The notes: generated from the sequence alone by a model not told the origin. A stretch of 13,826 bases of DNA from CAG-791 sp000431495 (GCA_052117605.1 JBQKIT010000030.1), one strand, 5' to 3'; positions 6,553-12,953 are shown, counted from the first letter of the stretch. Numbers and translations are program-made.

Positions 6553-7701
6553 ATGATCACGATGACAAAGGTAGATATCGTTTCCGGATTCCTGGGAGCC
6601 GGAAAAACAACACTGATTAAGAAGCTGATTAAGGATGCGCTGGCAGGAACCAGAGTGGTTCTGATTGAGAACGAATTCGGCGAAATCGGAATTGACGGCG
6701 GATTTCTGAAGGAAGCGGGCATTGAGATCCGCGAGATGAATTCCGGCTGCATTTGCTGTTCACTGGTAGGTGACTTCAATGCCTCTCTGAAGCAGGTGAT
6801 GGAGACCTATCAGCCGGAGCGGATTCTGATCGAGCCCTCTGGTGTCGGAAAGCTCGATGATGTGATGCGCGCCATTGAGAAGACCGCAGAGGAGATTCCG
6901 GACATGAAGGTCGGAAGTGCGGTTACTGTCGTGGATGCCGCGAAGGCCAGAGTGTATTTCAAGAACTTCGGAGAGTTCTTTGTCAATCAGATTGAGAATG
7001 CGGGAACCGTACTCCTTACCAGAACGGATAAGGTATCCCAGGAGAAAATCGACGAAGCGGTCGCATTGATCCGTGAGCACAATCAGAAGGCAACCATCAT
7101 CACGACGCCTCTGGCAGAGCTTGACGGCAAGAAGGTTCTCGAGACAATCGAAGGCGGCGAGGATCTTCAGAGTGAAATCCTGGCTGAGGTTATGGCTGCA
7201 GAAGAGGAGCATCACCACCATCATCACCATCATGATGAGCATGCAGAGAAGTTTACAGACGAGGATGGAAACACCGTGTACTGCGCTCATCATCACCACG
7301 ATCACGATGAGGACCACGAGGAAGAGGAGCATGAGCACCACTGCTGCCACGACCATGAGCATGAGGAGCACGAGCACCACTGCTGCCATGACCACGAGCA
7401 CGATGCAGACGAGGTCTTTGAGAGCTGGGGAATGGAGACACCTCAGAAGTACTCTGCCGAGGAGGTGGAGCGCATGCTTGAGGCTCTTGAGGATGCAGAT
7501 ACCTATGGCTTCGTCCTTCGTTCCAAGGGAATGCTTCCCTCTGCGGACGGAACCTGGGTTCATTTTGACTATGTTCCGGGAGAACCGCAGGTTCGCACCG
7601 GTGCAGCGGATGTGACCGGCAAAATTTGCGTCATCGGCTCCGGACTGCATCAGGACAATCTGGAGAAGCTGTTCAAGCGCAGGAACGGAAACGGGCAGTA
7701 A
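6553..7701 (+). CDS. CobW/ZNG1-family G3E GTPase, His/Cys-rich metallochaperone
   Basis: A 382-aa G3E GTPase of the CobW/YciC/ZNG1 group, whose members use GTP hydrolysis to deliver metals (often zinc) to client proteins. Motifs: Walker A GFLGAGKTT (12-20), ENEFGEIGID, the metal-binding GCICC (65-69), IEPSGVGKLDD, and LLTRTDK as the guanine-specificity motif. A His-rich linker at about 220-283 has 27 His and 5 Cys, including an eight-His run and two copies of a 13-residue unit with the core HHCCHDH (7324-7362 and 7363-7401). The C-terminal CobW domain follows (YGFVLRSKGMLP to the end). AGAGG at 6542-6546 supports ATG 6553; ATG 6562 is an alternative. It is followed 41 bases later by a second, divergent GTPase, probably in one operon. 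Zinc is the most likely metal, by family only; I saw no clear Zur box. Confidence 0.92.
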   Translation: MITMTKVDIVSGFLGAGKTTLIKKLIKDALAGTRVVLIENEFGEIGIDGGFLKEAGIEIREMNSGCICCSLVGDFNASLKQVMETYQPERILIEPSGVGKLDDVMRAIEKTAEEIPDMKVGSAVTVVDAAKARVYFKNFGEFFVNQIENAGTVLLTRTDKVSQEKIDEAVALIREHNQKATIITTPLAELDGKKVLETIEGGEDLQSEILAEVMAAEEEHHHHHHHHDEHAEKFTDEDGNTVYCAHHHHDHDEDHEEEEHEHHCCHDHEHEEHEHHCCHDHEHDADEVFESWGMETPQKYSAEEVERMLEALEDADTYGFVLRSKGMLPSADGTWVHFDYVPGEPQVRTGAADVTGKICVIGSGLHQDNLEKLFKRRNGNGQ

Positions 7702-7726
7702 GATACGGATACAGGCAGTAAGATAC
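7694..7726 (+). repeat. 13-bp direct repeat at the end of the first GTPase gene
   Basis: GGCAGTAAGATAC occurs at 7694-7706 and again at 7714-7726, 20 bases apart. The first copy contains the stop codon of the first GTPase gene. It looks like a local slippage or unequal-exchange duplication that lengthened the spacer before the second GTPase gene. Confidence 0.7.
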
Positions 7727-7742
7727 AGGCAGGAGAATGATT

Positions 7743-8693
7743 ATGGAAAAAATTCCGGTTTATGTCATCAATGGTTTTCTGGATTCCGGAAAATCCTCTT
7801 TTTACAGCTATACCATCGGCCAGCCTTACTTTCAGTCCAAGGATCGTACGCTTCTGATTCTGTGTGAAGAGGGCGAGGTGGAATTCGGGGAAAAGCTCCT
7901 GAAGCAGACAAGAACGGATCTGGAGCGGATTGAGAATCCGGAGGACTTTACGCCGGCAGCGTTGATGGCGCTGAATGCGAAGTACCATCCGGGGCGTGTT
8001 CTGATCGAGTGGAACGGCATGTGGGATTTCCGCAAGTTCAAGCTCCCTCACGCCTGGATGCTGGAGCAGCAGATTTCCTGCATTGATGCTTCTACCTTTG
8101 GAATGTATTTCTCGAATCTGGCGATGAGATCCCTGCTGTTTGAGGAGCTTCGCGGTTCGGAGCTGATCATGTTCAATCGCTGCGATGACATGGATGAGGA
8201 TACACTGATCAAATATAAGAGAAACGTGAGAGCAGTCTGCCCGGAAGCAGATCTGATCTTTGAGGACAAGGAAGGAGAGATTGATCTGACCACGGAGGAG
8301 GATCTCCCGTTTGACATCAATCAGGACATCATTGACCTTGAGGGCATGAATTACGGCATCTGGTATCTGGATGCGATGGAGCATATGGACCGCTACGAAG
8401 GAAAGACCATCCGCTTCCGCGCGATGGTGGCAAAGCCGGACGATTTCCCGAAGGGATACTTTGTTCCGGGCCGCATGGCAATGACGTGCTGCGCAGAGGA
8501 TATGCAGTTCCTTGGCTATGCGTGCCGCTATGAGAAGGCAGAAGAGCTGACAGAGAAAACCTGGGTGGAGATCACGGCGAAGATTTGCCGCGAGAATTTC
8601 GAACAGTACGAAGGAGAAGGAATTGTGCTGGAGGCTTCGAAGGTGGAGCCTTGCGCGCAGCCGGAAGAGCCGGTGATCAATTTCGCAGGATAA
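7743..8693 (+). CDS. Divergent G3E GTPase fused to a DUF1980/TIGR03943 (YcgQ-like) domain
   Basis: A 316-aa protein with a CobW-like N-terminal GTPase: Walker A GFLDSGKS (11-18), CEEGEVEFGE in place of ENEFGE, LIEWNGMWD in place of IEPSGVG, and FNRCDDMD as a degenerate guanine motif. The GCICC metal motif is absent. From about residue 218 (YEGKTIRFRAMV) the sequence matches what I know of the C-terminal part of TIGR03943/DUF1980 proteins: DDFPKGYFVPGRMAMTCCAED (the Cys pair is 249-250), LGYACRYEKAEEL, and KTWVEI, ending in PVINF. Those proteins usually sit beside a YraQ-like permease and often near a CobW gene. Start: AGGAG at 7731-7735 fits ATG 7743 (7 bases); ATG 7737 is too close. Function unknown; metal homeostasis with the upstream GTPase is inferred. 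The GTPase call is firm and the fusion fairly firm. Confidence 0.82.
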   Translation: MEKIPVYVINGFLDSGKSSFYSYTIGQPYFQSKDRTLLILCEEGEVEFGEKLLKQTRTDLERIENPEDFTPAALMALNAKYHPGRVLIEWNGMWDFRKFKLPHAWMLEQQISCIDASTFGMYFSNLAMRSLLFEELRGSELIMFNRCDDMDEDTLIKYKRNVRAVCPEADLIFEDKEGEIDLTTEEDLPFDINQDIIDLEGMNYGIWYLDAMEHMDRYEGKTIRFRAMVAKPDDFPKGYFVPGRMAMTCCAEDMQFLGYACRYEKAEELTEKTWVEITAKICRENFEQYEGEGIVLEASKVEPCAQPEEPVINFAG

Positions 8694-8700
8694 GACACTC

Positions 8701-8730
8701 GAAGCTGCCTGAGGGCAGCTTCTTCTTATT
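8701..8730 (+). terminator. Intrinsic terminator of the GTPase pair
   Basis: GAAGCTGCC (8701-8709) and GGCAGCTTC (8714-8722) form a perfect 9-bp stem with a TGAG loop, followed by TTCTTATT. It lies 8 bases after the stop codon of the second GTPase gene and should end that transcript. Confidence 0.88.
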
Positions 8731-8799
8731 GTTCGTTTAAGGAGGCGGCATTTTTCCAAGCAGTCCGCCACGCATGACAAACCGTTTTGAGGAGTGAGG

Positions 8800-8832
8800 G
8801 CTGCGGGTGAGTTTATCTCCCGCGGCTTTTTT
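8800..8832 (+). terminator. Second intrinsic terminator
   Basis: GCTGCGGG (8800-8807) pairs with CCCGCGGC (8819-8826), one G-U pair, followed directly by six T. It is a good terminator, but the gene it should serve is missing: the 77 bases before it hold only an unanchored AAGGAGG ribosome-like site (8739-8745) and a possible seven-codon ORF (8774-8797, MTNRFEE). Confidence 0.8.
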
Positions 8833-9201
8833 ATGCTTGCGACAAAATACAGTTTATTCTATGAGCACATCTGGACAATCAGAGAATTCCCTTGTATTAT
8901 CATCAGTAATTGCATATTTCTCATCCAGTCTGTGAATGCTGCACTGTGTGCAGTCCTGTCTGTATTCTGATCTGATTCACATCCAATGAAACCTATGCAA
9001 GAGATTCCATACATTGCAATTCGCTGAGGTTTCAGAAAAACATTTGGGTCGGCCAGAGTACATACAAGGACGATGAAATGAAAGATACTCGGGTTTCTAT
9101 GGAACCTCCGTGCGAACAAAGGGGGACATATCCGTCATCGGAGTATTCCGGGCATTGGTATGAACACAGGAATCATGTAAATAGATTTTATACTTCTTCT
9201 A
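8833..9201. other. About 370 bases without a recognisable gene
   Basis: The stretch is AT-richer than the genes to its left. A minus-strand frame of 86 codons (8859-9119) is open but has no ribosome site and no family resemblance that I can see, so I do not call it. Position between two terminators suggests this is where the accessory region begins. I see no att-site-like duplication or IS end. Confidence 0.4.
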
Positions 9202-9235
9202 CGCCTGTCTGCAAAATGCAGACAGGCGCTTTTTG
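9202..9235 (+). terminator. Strong intrinsic terminator ahead of the mobile-element remnant
   Basis: CGCCTGTCTGC (9202-9212) and GCAGACAGGCG (9218-9228) form a perfect 11-bp stem with an AAAAT loop, then CTTTTT. No gene directly upstream was recognised, so it probably belonged to a gene that has been lost, or it insulates the element. Confidence 0.85.
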
Positions 9236-9357
9236 TCGTTTTCTTGGGTTCTCTGTCGGCTGTCGATCACCCCCTGTTCCTATCCCTCGCAGAGCAACGA
9301 TGAAACAGGAGGTGCAGCGCATGGATTCTTCCTAAAGTATTTTTCAAAAATTTTTCT

Positions 9358-9375
9358 GCGTGTTTGCCAAAACGC
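9358..9375 (+). repeat. Hairpin in the leader of the mobilization remnant
   Basis: GCGT plus TTT pairs with AAA plus ACGC around a GCC loop with one bulged G. It lies about 80 bases before the sigma-like stub in a non-coding leader. It could be part of an old transfer origin, since MobC and relaxase remnants follow, but no nick-site consensus is visible. Confidence 0.25.
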
Positions 9376-9454
9376 ATGGTGCAGACCGTAGTAGTGGCGA
9401 AAGGGGAAGAAAACCGTATCACCCGCCTTTGCGGACTCGAAGGGAGGTGAATAC

Positions 9455-9574
9455 ATGAAGCCTCATTCGCACGAAGAACATATCCAGCACTCCTTTGATG
9501 CTTTCTGCAAAAAGGTACTGCGGAACGAAGCGCGTTCCTGTGACTGCCGAGGAACGGGCAATGATCGAGCGTAA
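9455..9574 (+). pseudogene. N-terminal stub of an ICE-type sigma-like regulator
   Basis: A strong ribosome site (GGGAGGTG, 9442-9449) precedes ATG 9455. The first 27 residues (MKPHSHEEHIQHSF, then DAFCKKVLRNEAR) match the start of the small sigma-70 region 4-like proteins carried by Clostridia conjugative and mobilizable elements, normally about 130-150 aa. After Arg27 (about 9535) the match ends and the frame stops after 12 unrelated codons. The remainder has been deleted, joining the stub to a piece of mobC read in another frame. The identification rests on memory of the family. Confidence 0.6.
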
Positions 9575-9680
9575 AATGCAACAGATGGGAACGGGCTGTT
9601 TTTCCGTTTATGCACGGAAAATGCTCATAGACGGCTATGTGATCCGACTGGATTACAACGACGTGAAAGCAATGACCGCC
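9528..9680 (+). pseudogene. Internal fragment of MobC-type relaxosome protein
   Basis: The frame through VPVTAEERAMIERKMQQMG, YARKMLIDGYVIRLDY and NDVKAMTA matches the ribbon-helix-helix-type MobC accessory proteins that help the relaxase at the transfer origin. Both ends are missing: the N-terminal codons are replaced by the sigma-like stub, and after KAMTA the sequence runs directly into relaxase (DKLLVSSFGC). A native MobC is about 110-120 aa; about 50 residues remain. Confidence 0.65.
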
Positions 9681-10335
9681 GATAAGCTGCTGGTGTCCTC
9701 GTTCGGCTGCGCAGTAGAAAACCGCAGACCTTGAGTTTGAAAAACACGGTTGCTTGCCGTGCAGAAAGGCAACAATCTCGCTCACCATCTGATACAGGCC
9801 TTTGATCTGGGTGAGGTCAGCTATGTACAAGCCCACGAGGTCGGGCAGCAGCTTGTCGATGAAGTTCTCGGCGGCAAGTATGAGTATGTCATCGCTACCC
9901 ACATCAACAAGGAGCATTGCCATAATCACATCATTTTCTGTGCTGTGGATTTTGCAGAGCATAAGAAGTACATTTCCAACCGCAAAAGCTATGCACAGAT
10001 TCGCCGCGTCAGCGACAGGCTCATTCCGCACTCCCGGTCAGGAGCGATTTAACCGTGCAAAGACGTTGGGGGGAAGCCTACACCGAGAAAGCCATAGCCG
10101 AACGCATCAAGGGCAAAGTCATTCTGAAAGCGCTGAAAACGACGGGTGTCGGTGATAAGCTCTCCGACCTTGCCAAGCTGTGCGAGGAATATTCCAGACT
10201 GTCCGAAGAAAAGGATCGGCTGTACGCCGAATACGGAAGCCTGAAAAAGCGTATGCGGGAATACGATGCCGTCAAGCAGAACATCGACAGCATCCTGTCC
10301 CCAACCGTGGGCAGGAACAGGACAAAGCCTTGTAA
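9681..10335 (+). pseudogene. Degenerate relaxase (MobA/VirD2-like), internally deleted and frameshifted
   Basis: Relaxases nick the transfer origin and lead DNA transfer. Remaining parts: KLLVSSFGC (9684 on), KGNNLAHHLIQAFDLGEVSY, the HUH metal motif in THINKEHCHNHIIF (near 9900-9941), and RKSYAQIRRVSDRL (to about 10023). The sequence then jumps to the C-terminal part, FRTPGQERFNRAKTLG, then EAYTEKAIAERIKGK and REYDAVKQNIDSIL, ending near TAA 10333-10335. Several hundred bases in between are gone. Frame breaks: one extra A at 9718-9721, one A too few at 9740-9744, and one extra G in the six-G run at 10068-10073. The start of the gene is missing as well. It cannot make a working relaxase. Confidence 0.85.
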
Positions 10336-10348
10336 CTTCTCTGACATT

Positions 10349-10379
10349 CACACATTATTATCAAGCAATTTAATGTGTG
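10349..10379. promoter_or_regulatory. Upstream inverted repeat of the abiE operator (IR1-like)
   Basis: CACACATTA (10349-10357) and TAATGTGTG (10371-10379) form a perfect 9-bp inverted repeat with a 13-base spacer. The half-site CACATTA recurs in the palindrome over the promoter. AbiEi antitoxins are known to repress their own operon through two inverted repeats, so this is a likely AbiEi site. Confidence 0.6.
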
Positions 10380-10394
10380 GTCGTCGTTTTGCGG

Positions 10395-10423
10395 TTGACA
10401 AACGCACATTATTTCCCTATAAA
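10395..10423 (+). promoter_or_regulatory. Consensus promoter of abiEi-abiEii
   Basis: TTGACA (10395-10400) and TATAAA (10418-10423) are separated by 17 bases, close to the ideal housekeeping promoter. Transcription would start near 10430, about 27 bases ahead of the abiEi ATG. The promoter lies wholly inside a palindrome, which points to autorepression. Confidence 0.85.
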
Positions 10424-10441
10424 ATAATGTGTGATTGTCAA
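10395..10441. promoter_or_regulatory. 47-bp palindromic operator over the abiE promoter (IR2-like)
   Basis: Centred on 10418. The outer arms TTGACAA (10395-10401) and TTGTCAA (10435-10441) and the inner arms CACATTATTT (10405-10414) and AAATAATGTG (10422-10431) are perfect; of the three base pairs between them, one matches (10403-10433). It covers both the -35 and -10 boxes and repeats the CACATTA half-site of the upstream repeat, 54 bases away centre to centre, so AbiEi bound here would block RNA polymerase. Confidence 0.65.
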
Positions 10442-10456
10442 AGTGAGGTGAGAAGC

Positions 10457-11050
10457 ATGAACGCCAAGGAGAAAATCGAAGAACTGCTGAAAGCGTCGGA
10501 GGATGGCACGATCACCGCAGCGCAGGTGACAGAAGCCGGACTGCACCGCAGCGTTTTACAGGAGTTTGTTAAGAGCGGCGAGATGTACCGCTTCGGGCGC
10601 GGCCTGTATGTGCGGAGCAGCGCATGGGAGGACGATTTCTACCTCTTGCAGCGCAAGTATGGGCGCGGGATTTACTCGCACGATACCGCCCTGTATCTGT
10701 TGGGCTATTCAGACCGTACCCCGGCGAAATATACAATGACCTTTCCTAAGGGCTACAATGCCCCGTCCTTAAAGCAGGAAAATTTAACCATCAAGCGCGT
10801 TGTGCCGGAGAACTACGAGTTCGGCAGAATTGAAATTGAATCCCCTTCCGGCAATCCGATTCGTGTTTACGATCTGGAACGGACGCTGTGTGACATCCTG
10901 CGCGGCAGCGGCAGCGATGTTCAGATCATCGGAGAAGCTATGAAACGCTATGCAGCGTCCAAGGACAAGAACATTCACAAACTGATGCAGTACGCAGACC
11001 AGCTTCGTGTGAAGCCTAAGGTGCTGCGATACATGGAGGTTTTGCTATGA
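10457..11050 (+). CDS. abiEi: AbiEi antitoxin (type IV toxin-antitoxin, transcriptional autorepressor)
   Basis: A 197-aa antitoxin with an N-terminal winged helix-turn-helix (about 1-50: ASEDGTITAAQVTEAGLHRS then FGRGLYVRSS) and the AbiEi C-terminal domain (GIYSHDTALYLLGYSDRTP, PIRVYDLERTLCDILR). In the AbiE system it neutralises AbiEii without binding it stably and represses the operon by binding inverted repeats. Start: ATG 10457 has GAGGTGAG upstream. The frame stays open to the left into relaxase debris, but that part is not native to it. It overlaps abiEii by four bases (ATGA), the usual coupling. It is intact, unlike every gene to its left back to 9240. Confidence 0.92.
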   Translation: MNAKEKIEELLKASEDGTITAAQVTEAGLHRSVLQEFVKSGEMYRFGRGLYVRSSAWEDDFYLLQRKYGRGIYSHDTALYLLGYSDRTPAKYTMTFPKGYNAPSLKQENLTIKRVVPENYEFGRIEIESPSGNPIRVYDLERTLCDILRGSGSDVQIIGEAMKRYAASKDKNIHKLMQYADQLRVKPKVLRYMEVLL

Positions 11051-11892
11051 TTACAAAAAATCCGATGCAACTGAAAGCCTTTATCAAGAACAAAACGGCA
11101 GAGAAGCATATCTCGGCGCAGCTCGTCATGCAAAACTATATGCTCGAACGGCTGCTGGAACGGATTTCGCTCTCGCCTTATAAGAACAATTTCATTCTCA
11201 AGGGTGGATTTCTAATTTCCGCCATTGTGGGGCTGGACACGCGGGCAACAATGGATCTGGACACAACGATCAAGGGCTTCACCCTGACGCATGAAGCAAT
11301 CCGCAAAATTTTTACAGAGATTTGTGCTGTCCAGATTGCCGACGACGTGCAGTTTGAGGTCGTCGGTATCTCTGACATTCGGGAAACCGATGATTACCCC
11401 GGCATCCGGGTCGCGCTGAAAGCGAACTATCCGCCAATCAGAGTACCGCTGACGGTGGATGTCACCACGGGCGACATGGTAACGCCCCGTGAGGTGGAAT
11501 ACACATTCTCGCTGCTGTTCGATGACCGCACAATCAGTATTCTTGCCTACAACCTTGAAACGGTGCTGGCGGAAAAGCTGGAAACCGTGCTGTCCCGCAA
11601 CATTGCAAATACCCGTCCGAGAGATTACTACGACGTACATATCCTGTATGCGCTGCGCGGCGCGGGGTGCGACAAAGCAACGCTGCGCCGGGCGCTGGAA
11701 CGAACGACGCAGAAACGCGGCAGCGGCATGATCCTGACAGACTACCCAGAGATTATGAAAGAGATCCGCGAAAGCGATACGCTCCGTAGGCTGTGGGAGA
11801 AATACAGCCGCGAGTATGAGTACGCAAAGGACATTTCCTTTGATGATACCTGTAATACCATTCAGATGATTATGGACGCAATCATGGTGTAA
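11047..11892 (+). CDS. abiEii: AbiEii toxin, nucleotidyltransferase (type IV toxin-antitoxin)
   Basis: A 281-aa toxin of the AbiEii/AbiGii nucleotidyltransferase family, which gives abortive phage defence and stabilises mobile DNA. Visible motifs: LKGGFLISAIVGLDTR (K52, G53, G54) followed by TMDLDTTI (D70 and D72, the catalytic DxD), VPLTVDVTTGD, the conserved Lys in ETVLAEKLETVLSR, and RPRDYYDVHIL. Related toxins transfer nucleotides to tRNA 3' ends; AbiEii itself is reported to bind GTP; the target here is unknown. All key residues are present, so it should be active. It is translationally coupled to abiEi, and a third gene with a strong ribosome site starts 19 bases after its stop. Confidence 0.93.
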   Translation: MITKNPMQLKAFIKNKTAEKHISAQLVMQNYMLERLLERISLSPYKNNFILKGGFLISAIVGLDTRATMDLDTTIKGFTLTHEAIRKIFTEICAVQIADDVQFEVVGISDIRETDDYPGIRVALKANYPPIRVPLTVDVTTGDMVTPREVEYTFSLLFDDRTISILAYNLETVLAEKLETVLSRNIANTRPRDYYDVHILYALRGAGCDKATLRRALERTTQKRGSGMILTDYPEIMKEIRESDTLRRLWEKYSREYEYAKDISFDDTCNTIQMIMDAIMV

Positions 11893-11910
11893 ACGAAAGG
11901 AGGCTTCTTT

Positions 11911-12173
11911 ATGGGTTGGCTGGCAGCGCAGGGCGCGATTATGGCGACCGGGCTTTTCATCGGGCTTGTCTGCTCGGTGATCGGACTATTCTTTGGGCAT
12001 ATACCAGCATCGGCTTCTGGCTCGTCGGCGGGCTGCTCACGCTGATCTATGCAGCGGTGTTCGGGCTGCTGGCTTACTTCATTTCGGAGCATGATCCCAT
12101 CTGGGGCCGGGTGATTTTCGGTCTGGTGTTCCTCGTGGTCGGTGCGCTGCACCTACGCGCACGGGATAACTGA
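11911..12173 (+). pseudogene. Small three-helix membrane protein, one-base frameshift
   Basis: An excellent ribosome site (AAAGGAGG, 11896-11903) precedes ATG 11911. The frame reads MGWLAAQGAIMATGLFIGLV then CSVIGLFFG, a first membrane segment, and then changes. Adding one G to the GGG at 11995-11997 would join it to a +2 frame reading AYTSIGFWLVGGLL, TLIYAAVFGLLAYFISEH and VIFGLVFLVVGALHLRARDN, ending at TGA 12171-12173, with two more membrane segments. The restored protein would be about 88 aa. The family is unknown to me. Its place directly behind abiEii suggests it was the third gene of that operon. As written, translation stops after 44 codons. Confidence 0.6.
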
Positions 12174-12322
12174 AAGCAAGTGCAAGGTCATGGCTTAGAG
12201 TGCCTGTAAGACTTGCTGGGAGCGGCTTTACAGCGTGGGAAAAGCAAAGGTCGTATGTTTCTGCCGATTATGAAAAACGAGTTTGAAAGCGTGACAAATG
12301 AGATTGAAAGGAATGATTGTAT

Positions 12323-12370
12323 ATGTTCAAATATCCTTTGGCAGTAACGATTGATACAAACATCTCATAA
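12323..12370 (+). pseudogene. N-terminal stub of a PIN-domain protein
   Basis: ATG 12323, with AAAGGAA upstream, reads MFKYPLAVTIDTNIS and stops. VTIDTNI is the first strand and catalytic Asp of PIN-domain nucleases, where the native sequence would go on with a residue such as Phe. Everything after it is lost. The call rests on a 15-residue match, so confidence is limited. Confidence 0.35.
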
Positions 12371-12378
12371 ACACTATC

Positions 12379-12725
12379 AAAGTGTTTCCGTTTACAGTTA
12401 TTTTGGGTGGCGATTCAAGATGCAACAGATATGAGGTTGAAGAACACCCCGCCGAAGATGATGAAGAAGAAATTCGGGATATGGACAGAAAGCACTCGGA
12501 TTTCAAGCGCTCGGAAGCTATGAATCATACTTAGAGGATAATTTACCTGATTCACATTTTTACGCTGATATAACCGCAAGGTTTGAGAAAATAAATGGCT
12601 TATACCGAAAGTATGATGACTGCTGTATTAGTTCTGATGACTTGTTGGCCGAACTTAATACTGCCAATCCCAAAGAGATCATCAAACTGGAAGTTGATAA
12701 AATGGCCTGGCAGAGATGTTTTTAG
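12379..12725 (+). pseudogene. Broken gene of unknown function
   Basis: Two overlapping open frames look like one disrupted protein. The first (12379-12534) includes VEEHPAEDDEEEIRDMDRK; the second (12465-12725) reads QALGSYESYLEDNLPDSHFY, then TARFEKINGLYRKYDDCC and NPKEIIKLEVDKMAW, with a protein-like composition. A frameshift near 12490-12510 would join them. Neither has a ribosome site or a sensible start. I do not recognise the family; it is acidic and soluble-looking. Confidence 0.4.
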
Positions 12726-12743
12726 CGATGGCCTTCCAGTAAT

Positions 12744-12953
12744 GGGATGTATCCGGCCGGCCGAAATAATCCCTGCGGCACAAAAGAGCAAGACTGGGAT
12801 GAATCCGATCGGCCGAAATAATCCCTGCGGCACAAAAGAACCAGATAGAGATGCATTCAGCCGGTCGAAATAATCCCTGTGGAACAAAAGAGTAAGTCAG
12901 GGATGCATCTGACCGGGGTAAAGTAATCCCTGTGGAACAGAAAAGCCAGATAG
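12744..12953. repeat. Four tandem copies of a 52-bp repeat
   Basis: Anchored on GAAATAATCCCTG at 12763, 12815 and 12867, with a diverged copy at 12920 (periods 52, 52, 53). Each unit begins near GGATG, has a small palindromic core (CCGGCCGG, CCGATCGG, then degenerate), then AATCCCTGYGGMACA and a purine-rich tail. The first two copies are the most alike. The period is not a multiple of three and both strands give no constant peptide, so it is non-coding. ATCCC and GGGAT within and between units can pair into hairpins. Nature unknown. Confidence 0.85.

Noticed and set aside
6760..7650. A 296-codon minus-strand open frame inside the first GTPase gene, with long Leu/Val/Met runs
   Set aside because: It is the antisense of the His/Asp/Glu-rich linker; the hydrophobic runs are the mirror of CAC/CAT and GAG codons. 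The sense frame has full family motifs.
8859..9119. An 86-codon minus-strand frame with a somewhat hydrophobic start
   Set aside because: No ribosome site, no recognised domain, and a composition like random AT-rich DNA. A decayed gene fragment cannot be excluded.
10055..10456. A 5' extension of the abiEi frame that would make a 331-aa relaxase-AbiEi fusion
   Set aside because: The extension is relaxase C-terminal debris that happens to stay open. The consensus promoter at 10395-10423 and the ribosome site before 10457 show that the real gene starts at 10457.
12744..12953. CRISPR array
   Set aside because: The units are contiguous and about 52 bases long with no unique spacers between conserved repeats, and no cas gene is in the window.
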